Counted from the stretch's first letter, positions 16,610 through 27,737 are shown. The stretch: 64,000 bases of DNA from DTU072 sp050309775 (GCA_050309775.1 JBNRMV010000013.1:186001-250000), one strand, 5' to 3'. Numbers and translations are program-made. Notes: generated from the letters alone by a model not told the origin.

Positions 16610-19600
16610 CTAATCTCTGAACTTTGGAATAAGCCTTGCCCTTCTCTTTTTAATCTTTTTGGCAATAAACCCAATCAAAACTCCAATCAGGACAACGACC
16701 GCGCCTATGCCGGCATACAACATATATGCGCCGTATTTCTCGATGAATGTTGCTTCCCGTAGCAAGCCCACACCACTGACATTTGAGGAAACAAAGCTGA
16801 CATAGCCGTCCTCATAATTATAGTCTTCTGTTGTCAATAGTTCTATGCTGCCGTCTGTGTGCTGTACTACAATGGGCTGTCCTTCGGGGGCAAGTTTCAG
16901 CATAAAGGTGTACTTGCCTTTCAAATCGCTGCTGAGCGCAATACTGTTGAAACTGTCCAACACACTGTTTTTGTGCGGGGTGACGGCAAGCGCTTTTTTA
17001 ACAAAGCCGTTTATCATTGTAAAAGTTCCGCTGTCTGTGTTTAGCGGCCGTATTTCAATCGATGCCGCATGCGGCAACTCGCCCTTCAGTTTTATGTCGC
17101 CATTCTCCAACTCACGTCTGTTAATGATAAGTTTGCCCGGGATATACCGCATCAGATAATTGTCCGCAGCGCCGCCTTGAGGGGTTAAGGCATGCTGCCC
17201 CGGAGTTTTGGGAATGTTCCTTACGCTTGGCAAAGAGGAAAGCACGCTGACATCATCTCCGCCTTTGAATCCGCTATACAATATCTGCGGTGTATAATCG
17301 TCGTCTTCAAAAATCACCGCATCGGCTACTGTAACATCCAACTGACTTCTGGCTATGATGATTGTTGTAGTGGCTTCGCCAAGCGGCTCATAGTTGGGGT
17401 CATTTATGTGCGCAAATGCGGTATATTCTCCTGCGTTTACCAGATACGGGCTGCTGTATGTCACGCTGACCGCAACCTCGTCATTGGGTAACACATTGTA
17501 TGCCGTCGCCTGTAAGAATGCCTTGTCGCTGCCGTCATAAACATGATGCGTCGTTCCGATAAAGGCTATGCTTATGCGTCTGGGTCTGACGGTCAATTTC
17601 AAAGCGGCGTCTACTTTGTTGTAGTTGACCTCGTCGTTGGGAATAAATGAAACGGCATACTCTGTCAGATTGCTATTAAGAACGGAGGGTCTTATGCCGG
17701 AATTTTTCCATATAAATTGTCCGGGAACATTCTGTTCTACGCCGTTAATAACGGCTTTTGCAACGCCAGCTATTCCCGAATCGGCAAGCGCTTCGCCGTA
17801 AGTTATGGCTGATGCCGTCGGCGGTACGGACAATACGGGAGTGGCTTTTTGAATAACAAAATACTTCACTTCTGTGACAATGACGGCATAATTATCGCCT
17901 GCGGAAACATTGCGGTAGGTAAAAGCGTATTGTCCTGCCGTCTCCCCTGCGGCTCTTGTTATTTCGCCCGTAAGCAAGGAAAGGTTGTCGCCAAACTGCA
18001 AGTCTTGTTCGTCATTTATTACAAAGTTTACGCCCTCAGGCACTCTTGCCCCGCGCTGGTAAGCCGGCTCAAGCTGTCCATAGATTTTGGTAAATATGGG
18101 TATGGACACTCTGAGTTCTTTGGGGGATATGGTGAAATAATCCGGCACATAAACAATGTCATAATTGGGGTTGTTCTCGTTTGTCAGCGTGTGCTGCTCA
18201 ATCAGATATTTGCCGCGGTTTTCTCCGGCGGCTCTCTTGATTTCGCCTTCAAGGGTTATGTCGCCCTCAAGCACTCTGAATGTAAGGCTTGGGTCTTTTG
18301 CGCCATAGATTTTGGTAGCCGGATTGGCAATAACATGTACCTGCTTGGGTACAACAATGAGTTTTGCCGATATTTCTGAAACATCTATCAGGTAGCCATC
18401 GGCGCTGCCATTGTCGCGGAGCAGTATGTCATAGCCTTCAAGCTCGCCATATTCATTATATTTTACTTCAAGATTTTCGCCGACAACATATGCCTCCGGC
18501 TCAATAAGTCCGTCAATCTCCGCCTTGCTGATTGCGTCATCGTTTTGGTCCTTATAAACTATGCTAATCTCCGGTATGTCGCCATAGCTGACATAAATGT
18601 CGTCAAGCGTTGCCCTAAGCACTGCTTTTGAAATGCTGAAAGTCACCGTATTGGAACTTTGGCTGAAATAATTTGTCGAGGCCGCCTTAGTTGCGCGCAC
18701 CGCAATTGTGCCGGCTCCGTTTATATAAAGCGTAGACCCTGTTATGTTGGCTTTGCCTTGCACCACTTCATAAGTCAAGGCGCCCTCTCCGCTGCCGCCG
18801 CTTACAGAAAGAGCCGCGCTCTTTTGCTGCGCAAATATGTAGTCGTCTATGTCTACGACAAGCGTCAACGGCGTTTGGTTTATGCGTGATATTGAGAAAC
18901 TGACGCTCTTTTCGCCGTCCAGCTCAAAATTGTGGTTATCCTCCGCTGAAATAACGGCTTGCGCTATATATGTGCCGGCATTCTTTACTTCTAAGGCGTC
19001 AATTTGTTGGTTGTTATGATAGAATACCAAGTCGGCATAGCCGAATGTATTTGCCGTAAGCGGATATCTTGCCAAAATTGTGTCGGCTTGCGAAGCTCCG
19101 TTGTAACTCAAATTCTGATAGTTCAAGAAAGTGACATTTGAAATGACCTTTTTCTTTATTTCAAAGGTATAACTTTCTTTAAGCATAATATTGTAGTTTT
19201 CTTTGTTGCCGGCAATGTTCTCTGTCAATCCTATTGTATAAAGCCCTGCGTCCCATTCGCCGCCTGAAGGCTCGCCTATGCGGGTAAAGCTGAATTCATT
19301 GACAAACAGCCCGTCGCCTAAGTCGCCCTCAAAGCTGTGCGCAACTATAATCGGGCGTTCGCCGTCATACTGCTTGCTCAAATTCGTGCTAAGGATATTT
19401 ATCCATGCCGTTCTTTTTATTATGCTGCCGGGTATGTCTGTAATGATATCGGGAACGCTGTAATTTGACGCGCCTGCGCCTGACAAATTGAATGTTTCAA
19501 ATGTAATCAACTTGTTGTCGCCTATGTTGGGGTTGAGCGCGCCGTCCTCAAAATATTTCCGCACCGCCGTAAGTATGACCTCATCGCCGCCGACTACTCC

Positions 19601-22600
19601 GATAATGGCGGCAGCGCCTATGCTTATCTCATTGTAAGAGTATTTGTCATACTGTTTTGTGCTGTAACTTGGTTTTTGCAATTCTTCAAGGTCGAGAGTT
19701 AGTTTCAGAGGGGTTATGTCATAAGTAATTATTTTGGACCCGACGATTACTCCCCCCTCTTGAAGTTTTATAATAAGCTGGTATTGTGTAGCGTTTATCG
19801 GCTCATCTACCCTTATTCTGGGTGACACTCTGTAATATTCGGTATAAGCAACAAAGCCCGGAATATTTATGTAATAAAGTTTTGGCTGCCCGTCATAAGC
19901 AAAACTGTCGCCCTCTATGGAGGCTTTTATGCCGTCAGGGTTTATTATTTCCGTAGCGCCATCTCCGAACGGCACTATGTCGGCAGAAAATTCCCAGGCA
20001 TAATCGCCCATAATTCTCACGCAATCGACATAATCTCCGTCACCGATATAGCTTACATATGTGCCATAATCAAGCACCAGTCTGTATCCCTTTTCGGGAT
20101 AGACCGTAATAACAACGGACTGCCCCTCATAATAATTGCCTGCGCCGGTTGCCGTCGCATTGGACAGCGCGGATATCGTCACGCTCTTTGTGAAACGGGC
20201 ATACCAGTTCAGCGTGGCGCCTGCCGCCGCTTGCTGATTATACATCGGAAAATACTTGTTGCCCTGAATGCCGCCTGATGTAAAGGCAATGACATCTTCG
20301 CCGACATTTCGCATTTCAAATCCAAAACCGCTTTCTGGCAAAAATTCAAAATAAATAAAATCCTTGTTGGCTGCCGCATTGTCGACGCCTGCGGCTATTT
20401 CGCCGTTTTTGTCCACATAAAGTATCGAGCCGTATCTGTTGTGCGAATCTGCGGCGTTTATGTCTTTTATGTACCAGCAGTTGCTGACGGAGGCATATTG
20501 GTCTTCAAAAAAGCCGACTATGCCGCCCCAATTGCTGTTGCCCAGCACATTGCCGTCAAAAATGCTGTTGCTGACGCTGTTTGCCCACAGCATGCCGACT
20601 ATGCCGCCTACATTGTTTATTCCCTCTACTGTTGCAGACGCAAAGCACCGGTCTACCTGACCTCTGCTGTATCCTACAACGGCGCCGACTCTCTGACTGC
20701 CTAATATTACACCCGAGGAGATTGTTACATTCTTTATTACGGCATTTTCTCCGATATAGCCAAACAGTCCTTGGCTGTAAATTGTGTCTTCGCTGCCGAC
20801 AACAAGATTGGAAATTGTGAAACCCTTGCCGTCAAAATGACCGCGGAAAACAAAACTTTCAACGGCATTCTCAAGGTTATATCTGCCGATAGGCAAAAAG
20901 CCGGCTTGCATGACAATGTCCGCCGTCACTTCAAAATAGCAGCCGCTGAATGTATAGCCGTTCAGCACCTGCTTACTGAGCGTGTCAAGGTGGTCAAATG
21001 TTTCGATGCGGTAAGGATTGTATTCGCCGCCCCATTCCATTATGTTATAGACATCTCTGCCAAATATGCGCAACATAACGCTCTGTTTGGAATAGTCTTT
21101 TATGATTGGTATTATGTCGGCGTTTTCGCCGGCTTCGGCAGATATGGTATAGAAAATAATTAACTGCGGAGCAAAGTCGGCGTCCATGCCCTTTTCTTCG
21201 GCAGAAATATAGTTGCCCGCCGAAAAAACCATATATTCAAGCGCAGACGCGCCCACCATTTGTACTGTGGTAAGTCCCATGACTGTTGCGCCTGCCGTTA
21301 TGCCTGTTCCGACAGCCGAATATCCGCTCATAATCTCATTGTTAAAATAACTCAGCGAAATTTCGACGGAATGGTTTTCGCCGATAATGCCGCCTGCCAG
21401 CATGCCTGATGCGCCTTTTATGCTGCCGATATTGTATGTGTTCCTTATGGTGGCGCCCGTATAATTGTAGCCGGCTATGCCGCCCTTGAAATCTCCTTGA
21501 TATACTCCGCCGCTCATATCGCTTTCGATATCGCCGCTGTTGTAGCAAACCTCGATTATGTTGTTTGCGCCCGTCCTGCCTGCTATACCGCCGATATAAT
21601 TGCCGTTACCTTTTATGTAGCCGCTATTGAAACTCGACTGAATGCTGCCCTCTGACATTCCGGCTATGCCGCCGATATGATTTATGCCGCTGACAGCGCC
21701 GGTGTTGCATGAGCGTGAAATATTCTTTGCATGACCTGCTATACCGCCGACATTGTCCACTCCCGTCACATCGGTATTGTTCATGCAGTCCCATATATAC
21801 CCTTCGCTGAAGCCCGCAATGGCTCCGACATAGTTTTTGCCGACTATGCCGCCAAGTATTTCCGTCGGGCTGACAACATAGGGTCTTATGTTCAGTTCTG
21901 TCACTCTTGCGCCTTCGCCTATCTTGCGGAACAATCCTACATAATCGGACTCCGGCTGATTTATCGTCAAGTTATAAATAGAATAATAATTGCCCTCCAA
22001 TCGTCCAAGGAATGGTTGAGCAACAGTAGCAATGGGGCGGAACTCGCTTTCTAGGATAATGTCATTCAGCATTTTGTAATGCGCCGAGCCATATTGGGAA
22101 TAATCCGTTTCTATCAGCCTTTGCATGTTGATAAGCTGGAAGGCATTTGTCAGCGCATAAGGCGCCGCCTCCGAACCGTCACCGTTTTCAAAATAATCTA
22201 CTTTTGTACAATCCTCAGCCGTTTGGTTTTCTGAAAAAACAGGCAATTGGGGATAATGTCCCGTACGATTGTTTCTGGCAACCATATAAAAACCAATTAT
22301 GCCAAGGTCCAAAGCTGTCAGTTCTATGGTGTTTTTTGGTATACCGTCAACAACAACGCCGTTTTTTATCATGTCGGAGTTGAAATATACATCTGTTATG
22401 TCCGCGTCACCGTTTGTGACAACTGCGGCTGCGCCGTCCGAAGACACACTGCCGACAAGGTATCCGCGGCTTATTGTTCCATCATCAAAGGAATCTCCCA
22501 CAAAGCCTGCGGCGTATGTTTGGGAATTTATGTTGCTTATGACATAACTGTTGCTGATTGTATAAAGCCCGCCCTCTCCTGCTATGCCGCCGACTGCGCC

Positions 22601-24598
22601 CGTGCCGGATATCTCATCGGTAAATACAAAACATTGAGTTGCGCTGCCCGAAACAATCTTTCCGACAAGTCCTCCCACTGCGTTGCCGGAAACACCGCCG
22701 ATAAAATATGTCTGCAAAAATTCCGTGCCTTGCCCGTCGCCGCATATGCCGCCTGCGTATGTGTCCGACTGCACCTGCGCATCTGAATAGCAAAGGGAAA
22801 TATCGCCGCCTATATCTATGCCCACAATGCCGCCTGCGGTATTTGCGGAAACAACATATGTATCCGTCACGCTGCTTTCAAAGATGGTCATCGCGTTGCT
22901 TGTTGCTGCAATACCGCCGGCAAAATTTTCCGCCGATATGTTGCTGCCGGACACCACAACATTGTTGATTTCGCAATACAATGCGCTGCCGACAAGGGCG
23001 GCGGCATCTGTGCCGGACATATGGAAGTTACTGATTTGTAGGTTGCTGATTGACGAATATTGAATCTCTCCGAACAGCGCAGACAATGCCGTCTCTGATT
23101 GCACGGTCAAATTCTTCAATGTAAATCCTGCGCCGTCAAAGTTACCCATAAACGGGAACGCCGCCGTACCGATAGGAGTATAATCGACTGTTGAGGCAAA
23201 ATTTATGTCGCTGACCAATTCAAAATACTTATCCGAATATGAGAAACCGTTATTGTTTGTGCTGTTTGCCAGTAATAAGAACTGGTTGGGGTCGTTCAAA
23301 ATATATGGATTGCTTTGTTCTCCCCACAACGGCAAATGCGCGTCTCCGCCAAAAAGTGCAAACTGCGCATACTCTTTTTGTGCGCTGTCAAAGCAAGGAG
23401 TATATCCGAAACTCTCCGAACTCTGCGGAAATATCCAACCGTCGCCAAGCTGCATACCTTGCGCATTGTTTATCATGTCATAATAATTCACGCCGACAAC
23501 ATTCTCTGTAAGGCTGTCAGATGCGCCCGAAAGATTTAGGCTTTCGGCGCCGATAGCTTTCATGGTATAAATTCCGTTGCTGTGGCTCTTGTTGTAATAA
23601 AGCTCATTCGCATCGGCATTCTCGGCTCTGTTGCCTATTATTGCGCCGACATAGCCGCTGCCAAAGCTCAACTGCCCGATACTATAACCATCTGACAAGC
23701 CGCCCTCGTGATAGCCTACCAATCCGCCGGCTGAGCCTGATGCTGTCAAAGTCCCGCTGTTGTAGACTGCGGAAATGTCGCCGTGGTTGATGCCGGAGAT
23801 GCCGCCGACATTGTAGTGGCCTATGACCTCGCCGGCATTGAAACAGTTTTTTATTTTTGCCGACCTGCCCGAAAGCACATCGCCGTTCGTGCCGGTGATA
23901 CCGCCTATGTTTTGTCCTGACGGCGCAGCATAAATGCTTCCATAAAAGTAACAATCCTCTATCGTGCCATAGTTTATGCCTGCAATACCGCCAAAGTTCT
24001 GTATGCTGCCGGTGCCGGACTGTATGCTGACGGCGCTGGAACAATTTTGTATTTTTTTGCCGACAAAGCTGCCGGCTATGCCGCCTGCGCTGCTCCTTGC
24101 TACAATGCTGCCGCTGGTGATGTTTATGTTGCGCAGCGTGCCTGCCTCGTCGTCGGGCGATGTTGTCGTATTGACATTGCCGAACAGTCCGACAGTATCC
24201 TCTCCAGACAAAACAATGCTCAGCCCTGATATTTCAAAGCCGCCGCCGTCGTATATACCGGCAAAAAATTTGCCTGCGCCGAATCCTATCGGCATGAAAT
24301 AGTGCTCCGAAAGGTCTATGTCGGCTGTTTGCAAAAAGTAGGTGTTTATGTACTGTTGTCCGTTGTTGACATTGTGTGAAAGCAGAGCCAATTCTTCGGC
24401 GGTGGAAATGATATATGCGTTTGTCGGGCTGTTGGGCTCAAGGGGGTCTTGCAAAGTCAATGCAGCGGCTTTGTGGTCGCTCCATTGTCCTTCAGCGGCA
24501 TGTGCTGAATTGTTTGTTTGTATTCCCAAAAGAAGCATCGTTAAAATGATGCCTGCAACAATCAGCAGCTTAAATATCCCTTTGTGTTGCTTAATCAT
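16610..24598 (-). CDS. Giant GLUG/MBG-type surface protein, membrane anchored
   Basis: 2662 residues. A signal peptide (cleavage probably after AHAA, about residue 35) is followed by four long right-handed beta-helix-like sections to about residue 1400. Each opens with an A-Y/P-Y-x-I...L pattern, then D-G-x-G-F-x-I-x-x-L and LFG, and continues with GLUG-like repeats of the type GGIVG-x-N/GGIAG. A linker with an InlB/Flg-like WYARFTKSVTI segment leads to MBG/YDG-type modules (YDG and YGD motifs, NY-x-V) up to about residue 2550. It ends in a transmembrane helix near 2624-2645 and the basic tail KKIKKRRARLIPKFRD. No LPXTG or SLH motif is seen. TGGAGGGC precedes the ATG. GLUG and MBG modules are known from bacterial adhesins; the ligand is unknown. 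It has its own promoter, although a GH2 gene lies just upstream on the same strand. Confidence 0.85.
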   Translation of the reverse strand: MIKQHKGIFKLLIVAGIILTMLLLGIQTNNSAHAAEGQWSDHKAAALTLQDPLEPNSPTNAYIISTAEELALLSHNVNNGQQYINTYFLQTADIDLSEHYFMPIGFGAGKFFAGIYDGGGFEISGLSIVLSGEDTVGLFGNVNTTTSPDDEAGTLRNINITSGSIVARSSAGGIAGSFVGKKIQNCSSAVSIQSGTGSIQNFGGIAGINYGTIEDCYFYGSIYAAPSGQNIGGITGTNGDVLSGRSAKIKNCFNAGEVIGHYNVGGISGINHGDISAVYNSGTLTASGSAGGLVGYHEGGLSDGYSIGQLSFGSGYVGAIIGNRAENADANELYYNKSHSNGIYTMKAIGAESLNLSGASDSLTENVVGVNYYDMINNAQGMQLGDGWIFPQSSESFGYTPCFDSAQKEYAQFALFGGDAHLPLWGEQSNPYILNDPNQFLLLANSTNNNGFSYSDKYFELVSDINFASTVDYTPIGTAAFPFMGNFDGAGFTLKNLTVQSETALSALFGEIQYSSISNLQISNFHMSGTDAAALVGSALYCEINNVVVSGSNISAENFAGGIAATSNAMTIFESSVTDTYVVSANTAGGIVGIDIGGDISLCYSDAQVQSDTYAGGICGDGQGTEFLQTYFIGGVSGNAVGGLVGKIVSGSATQCFVFTDEISGTGAVGGIAGEGGLYTISNSYVISNINSQTYAAGFVGDSFDDGTISRGYLVGSVSSDGAAAVVTNGDADITDVYFNSDMIKNGVVVDGIPKNTIELTALDLGIIGFYMVARNNRTGHYPQLPVFSENQTAEDCTKVDYFENGDGSEAAPYALTNAFQLINMQRLIETDYSQYGSAHYKMLNDIILESEFRPIATVAQPFLGRLEGNYYSIYNLTINQPESDYVGLFRKIGEGARVTELNIRPYVVSPTEILGGIVGKNYVGAIAGFSEGYIWDCMNNTDVTGVDNVGGIAGHAKNISRSCNTGAVSGINHIGGIAGMSEGSIQSSFNSGYIKGNGNYIGGIAGRTGANNIIEVCYNSGDIESDMSGGVYQGDFKGGIAGYNYTGATIRNTYNIGSIKGASGMLAGGIIGENHSVEISLSYFNNEIMSGYSAVGTGITAGATVMGLTTVQMVGASALEYMVFSAGNYISAEEKGMDADFAPQLIIFYTISAEAGENADIIPIIKDYSKQSVMLRIFGRDVYNIMEWGGEYNPYRIETFDHLDTLSKQVLNGYTFSGCYFEVTADIVMQAGFLPIGRYNLENAVESFVFRGHFDGKGFTISNLVVGSEDTIYSQGLFGYIGENAVIKNVTISSGVILGSQRVGAVVGYSRGQVDRCFASATVEGINNVGGIVGMLWANSVSNSIFDGNVLGNSNWGGIVGFFEDQYASVSNCWYIKDINAADSHNRYGSILYVDKNGEIAAGVDNAAANKDFIYFEFLPESGFGFEMRNVGEDVIAFTSGGIQGNKYFPMYNQQAAAGATLNWYARFTKSVTISALSNATATGAGNYYEGQSVVITVYPEKGYRLVLDYGTYVSYIGDGDYVDCVRIMGDYAWEFSADIVPFGDGATEIINPDGIKASIEGDSFAYDGQPKLYYINIPGFVAYTEYYRVSPRIRVDEPINATQYQLIIKLQEGGVIVGSKIITYDITPLKLTLDLEELQKPSYSTKQYDKYSYNEISIGAAAIIGVVGGDEVILTAVRKYFEDGALNPNIGDNKLITFETFNLSGAGASNYSVPDIITDIPGSIIKRTAWINILSTNLSKQYDGERPIIVAHSFEGDLGDGLFVNEFSFTRIGEPSGGEWDAGLYTIGLTENIAGNKENYNIMLKESYTFEIKKKVISNVTFLNYQNLSYNGASQADTILARYPLTANTFGYADLVFYHNNQQIDALEVKNAGTYIAQAVISAEDNHNFELDGEKSVSFSISRINQTPLTLVVDIDDYIFAQQKSAALSVSGGSGEGALTYEVVQGKANITGSTLYINGAGTIAVRATKAASTNYFSQSSNTVTFSISKAVLRATLDDIYVSYGDIPEISIVYKDQNDDAISKAEIDGLIEPEAYVVGENLEVKYNEYGELEGYDILLRDNGSADGYLIDVSEISAKLIVVPKQVHVIANPATKIYGAKDPSLTFRVLEGDITLEGEIKRAAGENRGKYLIEQHTLTNENNPNYDIVYVPDYFTISPKELRVSIPIFTKIYGQLEPAYQRGARVPEGVNFVINDEQDLQFGDNLSLLTGEITRAAGETAGQYAFTYRNVSAGDNYAVIVTEVKYFVIQKATPVLSVPPTASAITYGEALADSGIAGVAKAVINGVEQNVPGQFIWKNSGIRPSVLNSNLTEYAVSFIPNDEVNYNKVDAALKLTVRPRRISIAFIGTTHHVYDGSDKAFLQATAYNVLPNDEVAVSVTYSSPYLVNAGEYTAFAHINDPNYEPLGEATTTIIIARSQLDVTVADAVIFEDDDYTPQILYSGFKGGDDVSVLSSLPSVRNIPKTPGQHALTPQGGAADNYLMRYIPGKLIINRRELENGDIKLKGELPHAASIEIRPLNTDSGTFTMINGFVKKALAVTPHKNSVLDSFNSIALSSDLKGKYTFMLKLAPEGQPIVVQHTDGSIELLTTEDYNYEDGYVSFVSSNVSGVGLLREATFIEKYGAYMLYAGIGAVVVLIGVLIGFIAKKIKKRRARLIPKFRD

Positions 24599-24641
24599 TT
24601 GCCCTCCACAGATAGTACATAGCTATACCATTATACATTAC

Positions 24642-24671
24642 AGTATAGCATAGAGAGCGTTCTTTTTTCAA
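24642..24671 (-). promoter_or_regulatory. Promoter of the GLUG/MBG surface protein
   Basis: Minus-strand TTGAAA (24666-24671), 18-bp spacer, TGC-TATACT extended -10 (24642-24647), 44 bp before the ATG. Confidence 0.65.
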
Positions 24672-24722
24672 TAGATAAATAATAAATAATATGCAAATAA
24701 AATATATATAAAAGGATATTCC

Positions 24723-27700
24723 TTATTCTGGACTTGCGGAGTTGTACGGCACCATACAAAAGCCCATTACATAGCTTTCGGCGGCAGGAATTTTGTAACG
24801 ACCTGCGGCGCTCAAACCGCTGACTTGCCCGTCAATATGCGCATATACGCTGCGGCTTTTCGGCAATTCGTCCTGATAACGCGCCGTATCGATGCGCCAC
24901 TTGGGATGCATTCTGACTTTGAAGTTAAAGGGTTTTGCCAACGCAAGGAAAAGTAAACCTTGGCTCTTTTCGTTACGAAACAGAGCAAACCTCGTATCAC
25001 AGCGGTTGCCTGCTTCTTGTGGTTTTGTGTACTTGTGGGCAAACTCTTCGGCGGAAGTGTTGTAGATGCCTATCTGAGCAAACTCCTTTGCGTCGGGATA
25101 GTTGTCTATGTTTCCTCTGCCGTAATAAGTAATGTCTGTGAATTCGGCAGCCATTTTTATTATTTTGCCGAAACACTTCAGCGGCGGTAGGTTTTTCCTT
25201 CGGGGGTGAAGCGTGGTGTATACTTCCATTTTGCCGCCGGCAAAAAGCACATACATATCCTGCGAAACATAGCTGAACTTGTCGTCAAAATACAGTTCGT
25301 TGCTTATTTGGATTTCTACGGCTTCGCCGCTTTCGCGCATTCTGTATGAAAAGCTGACCGGCACGACCGTAACAGCGTCTTCAACGGCAGGCTCTCCGCC
25401 TGTCAACGGGCGCAATATGTTTGTGGAAAAACACCCCGACCCCATTCTGGCAGGGTCTGCGTCCAGGTATTCCGTGCCGTTTATGACATAATTCAGGATA
25501 TTTCCCGTTGTTTTATCGATGCGCATATACCCGTTCTGAAAACTAATATTCAATATGCCGTTTCTGTCGACCAGTTTGAGTTTGCCCTTTTCTGCTGTCT
25601 GCGTGTCGGGCAGCGATTCGTTTATCATGTGCTGTTCAACACCGACAACTTTGCCGTCCATATCGATATACTCTACATTAAGGAACATGTCCCCTTGCGC
25701 TACGCCCAAAAAGATATCGAACAATCTGCTCTTTTGCGGAGGTATGACAGCATCAAGCTGAGTACGGCTTATTTCTTTGCCGTCAATAAAAATGCGCAGC
25801 ATAATTTTTATGCCGGCAGTGTCTTTGAAAAAATTTCTGTTGAAAAGTTCCAGCGTACCGTTGTCCACAAGCCTTGACACAATCGGGCGGTAATTATATT
25901 TCAAATCAAAAGCCGACGGGTGCGGCACTCTGTCGGAGCTAAAAAGCCCATCCTCGCACAACCAACCGTCGGAGATATAACCGCCTTCTCCTATGCGTTT
26001 TTTGCCGTTGAGCCTTACAGACTGGTCTGCAAATTGCCATACGCAGCCGCCCAAAAACTTTTCGTCCGAAGAAATAAGCTGCATATATTCTTTCAGTCCG
26101 CCCCTGCCGCTGCCGACGGCATATGCGTATTCGCTGAGGAATATGGGCTTGCCGCAGGCATTTGCGTCCTTGCTCAACTTCTCCAATACGGCAGGCAGTT
26201 CGTCTATGTTGTTATTTTTTAGCGACAGCACATCGTATGCCCTGCGCTTTGAGTTTATGACGCCCTCATATTGTACCGGCAAGTCGGAAACCGTCTTCAG
26301 CCATTCATAGCAAACATCTTGACAATATTGCCCGCCGCTGTCGCTGCCCAGCGACCACATTATAACTGAGGCCTGGTTTTTGAAAGTGTGGAACAACCTT
26401 GCCGTTCTGTCAAGATACATAGCCGCCCACTTTCTCTTGCCGCTGATGAGGTTGGGACGGAAAAACGGCGAATACCATGTGCCGCTGCTCTCTATCTCCG
26501 CTTCGGGTATCAGATATATTCCGAACATATCGCAAAGCGCAGCAAATACCGGATGCGGAGGATAGCCGGCTGTTCTGACGGTGTTTATGTTGTGTTCTTT
26601 CATCAGGCGGATATCCTTGCTCATATCCTCATATGAGATATGGGCGCCGCCTTTCATATGGGTATCCTGATAATTGACGCCGTACAATTTTATGGGCTTG
26701 CCATTAAGCAAAAATACCCCGTTTTCAATCTTTATCCGCTTGAAAGCAATATTTTTGCAAACACACTCCGTCACCTTGTTGTCTTTCACAAGGCTGAGAT
26801 AAAGTTTGTAGAGATGCGGCATCTCGGCATTGTATTCCTTGAAGCTATCCTCAAAACTAATTTGTGCCAACGGCTCCGTAAGGCGCAATACTTTTTCAAA
26901 AACTATGTCGCTGCCGTCCTCCAAGCTGACTTTCAGGTTGTGCCCTTCGGGATTTTTTATGTTGACCGACAAATTGACGGCATAGCTACCGGCATCGTCT
27001 GTCGGCTGCGTTTTGAAGTCAAAATCAAAAATATGGGTTTTGTTGTTCTGCTGCAAAAAAACATCTCTGAATATGCCGCTCAAACGGAAAGTATTGTGGC
27101 TTTCAAGATAACTGCCTACGCACCACTTGCGCACCAGCACAATAATTTCGTTGCTGACCTCTTTCAGATAGCGTGAAATGTCAAATTCCGCAGTGTTGTG
27201 GGAGCCTTGCGAATAACCTACAAAATTGCCATTTATGTATAAATCAAAGCAAGACGACACTCCAAAAAAAGTTATGATATAGCTTTTTGACAAATCTCTT
27301 ATGTTGAAAGTTTTTCTGTATACGGCGGCGCTGTTGTATGCGTCAAATGCCCTCAATCTGCGCTTTGTCACGCCATCGCTATATATGCCCACCGGCTGTT
27401 TTGAGGGGACATGAGGCGGACGGCAATTAAATTCATATCTGTCTTTCAGATATGCGGGCTGTTCAAAACCCCGCAGTTGCCAACAAGACGGTACATCAAT
27501 GCTTGAAAAATTCAGACGGTCAGTATCTATTTTAGACGGTGCGCCCTTTGGGAAAAATGCTATCTGCCATTTGCCGTTCAAGGATATCTGCCTGTCGCTC
27601 TTTTGCAGTTCCGGCGGCAGGGTTTTATCTATCTTTAATCTGTTTGAAAATGGTATAAAATACGAACGCGCAGGCAGCCTGTTTTGCTCAACAATTTTGA

Positions 27701-27737
27701 TTTTTTTATAAAACCCGTTTTTGGTATGATAAATCAT
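24723..27737 (-). CDS. Glycoside hydrolase family 2, beta-galactosidase-like, with altered catalytic site
   Basis: 1004 residues, the usual size of LacZ-type enzymes, with the sugar-binding jelly roll, Ig-like domain, TIM barrel and C-terminal beta-sandwich order apparent. Landmarks: WQLRGFEQPAY, SGIFRDVFL, GVNYQDTH, NTVRTAGYPPHP, PEAEIESSG and the nucleophile Glu536 in LSEYAYAVG. The acid/base motif, normally L-G-N-E-S, reads LGSDSGG, so the general acid Glu is Asp466. Other LacZ positions are also changed: the Mg ligand His after E-I-E-T is Ser418, and the galactose-contacting Asp in Y-L-E-D-Q-D is Asn (YLESHN). No signal peptide is present, so the protein is cytosolic. GGGAG lies 8 nt before the ATG. 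It may act on a substrate other than lactose, or have reduced or no hydrolase activity. Confidence 0.85.
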   Translation of the reverse strand: MIYHTKNGFYKKIKIVEQNRLPARSYFIPFSNRLKIDKTLPPELQKSDRQISLNGKWQIAFFPKGAPSKIDTDRLNFSSIDVPSCWQLRGFEQPAYLKDRYEFNCRPPHVPSKQPVGIYSDGVTKRRLRAFDAYNSAAVYRKTFNIRDLSKSYIITFFGVSSCFDLYINGNFVGYSQGSHNTAEFDISRYLKEVSNEIIVLVRKWCVGSYLESHNTFRLSGIFRDVFLQQNNKTHIFDFDFKTQPTDDAGSYAVNLSVNIKNPEGHNLKVSLEDGSDIVFEKVLRLTEPLAQISFEDSFKEYNAEMPHLYKLYLSLVKDNKVTECVCKNIAFKRIKIENGVFLLNGKPIKLYGVNYQDTHMKGGAHISYEDMSKDIRLMKEHNINTVRTAGYPPHPVFAALCDMFGIYLIPEAEIESSGTWYSPFFRPNLISGKRKWAAMYLDRTARLFHTFKNQASVIMWSLGSDSGGQYCQDVCYEWLKTVSDLPVQYEGVINSKRRAYDVLSLKNNNIDELPAVLEKLSKDANACGKPIFLSEYAYAVGSGRGGLKEYMQLISSDEKFLGGCVWQFADQSVRLNGKKRIGEGGYISDGWLCEDGLFSSDRVPHPSAFDLKYNYRPIVSRLVDNGTLELFNRNFFKDTAGIKIMLRIFIDGKEISRTQLDAVIPPQKSRLFDIFLGVAQGDMFLNVEYIDMDGKVVGVEQHMINESLPDTQTAEKGKLKLVDRNGILNISFQNGYMRIDKTTGNILNYVINGTEYLDADPARMGSGCFSTNILRPLTGGEPAVEDAVTVVPVSFSYRMRESGEAVEIQISNELYFDDKFSYVSQDMYVLFAGGKMEVYTTLHPRRKNLPPLKCFGKIIKMAAEFTDITYYGRGNIDNYPDAKEFAQIGIYNTSAEEFAHKYTKPQEAGNRCDTRFALFRNEKSQGLLFLALAKPFNFKVRMHPKWRIDTARYQDELPKSRSVYAHIDGQVSGLSAAGRYKIPAAESYVMGFCMVPYNSASPE

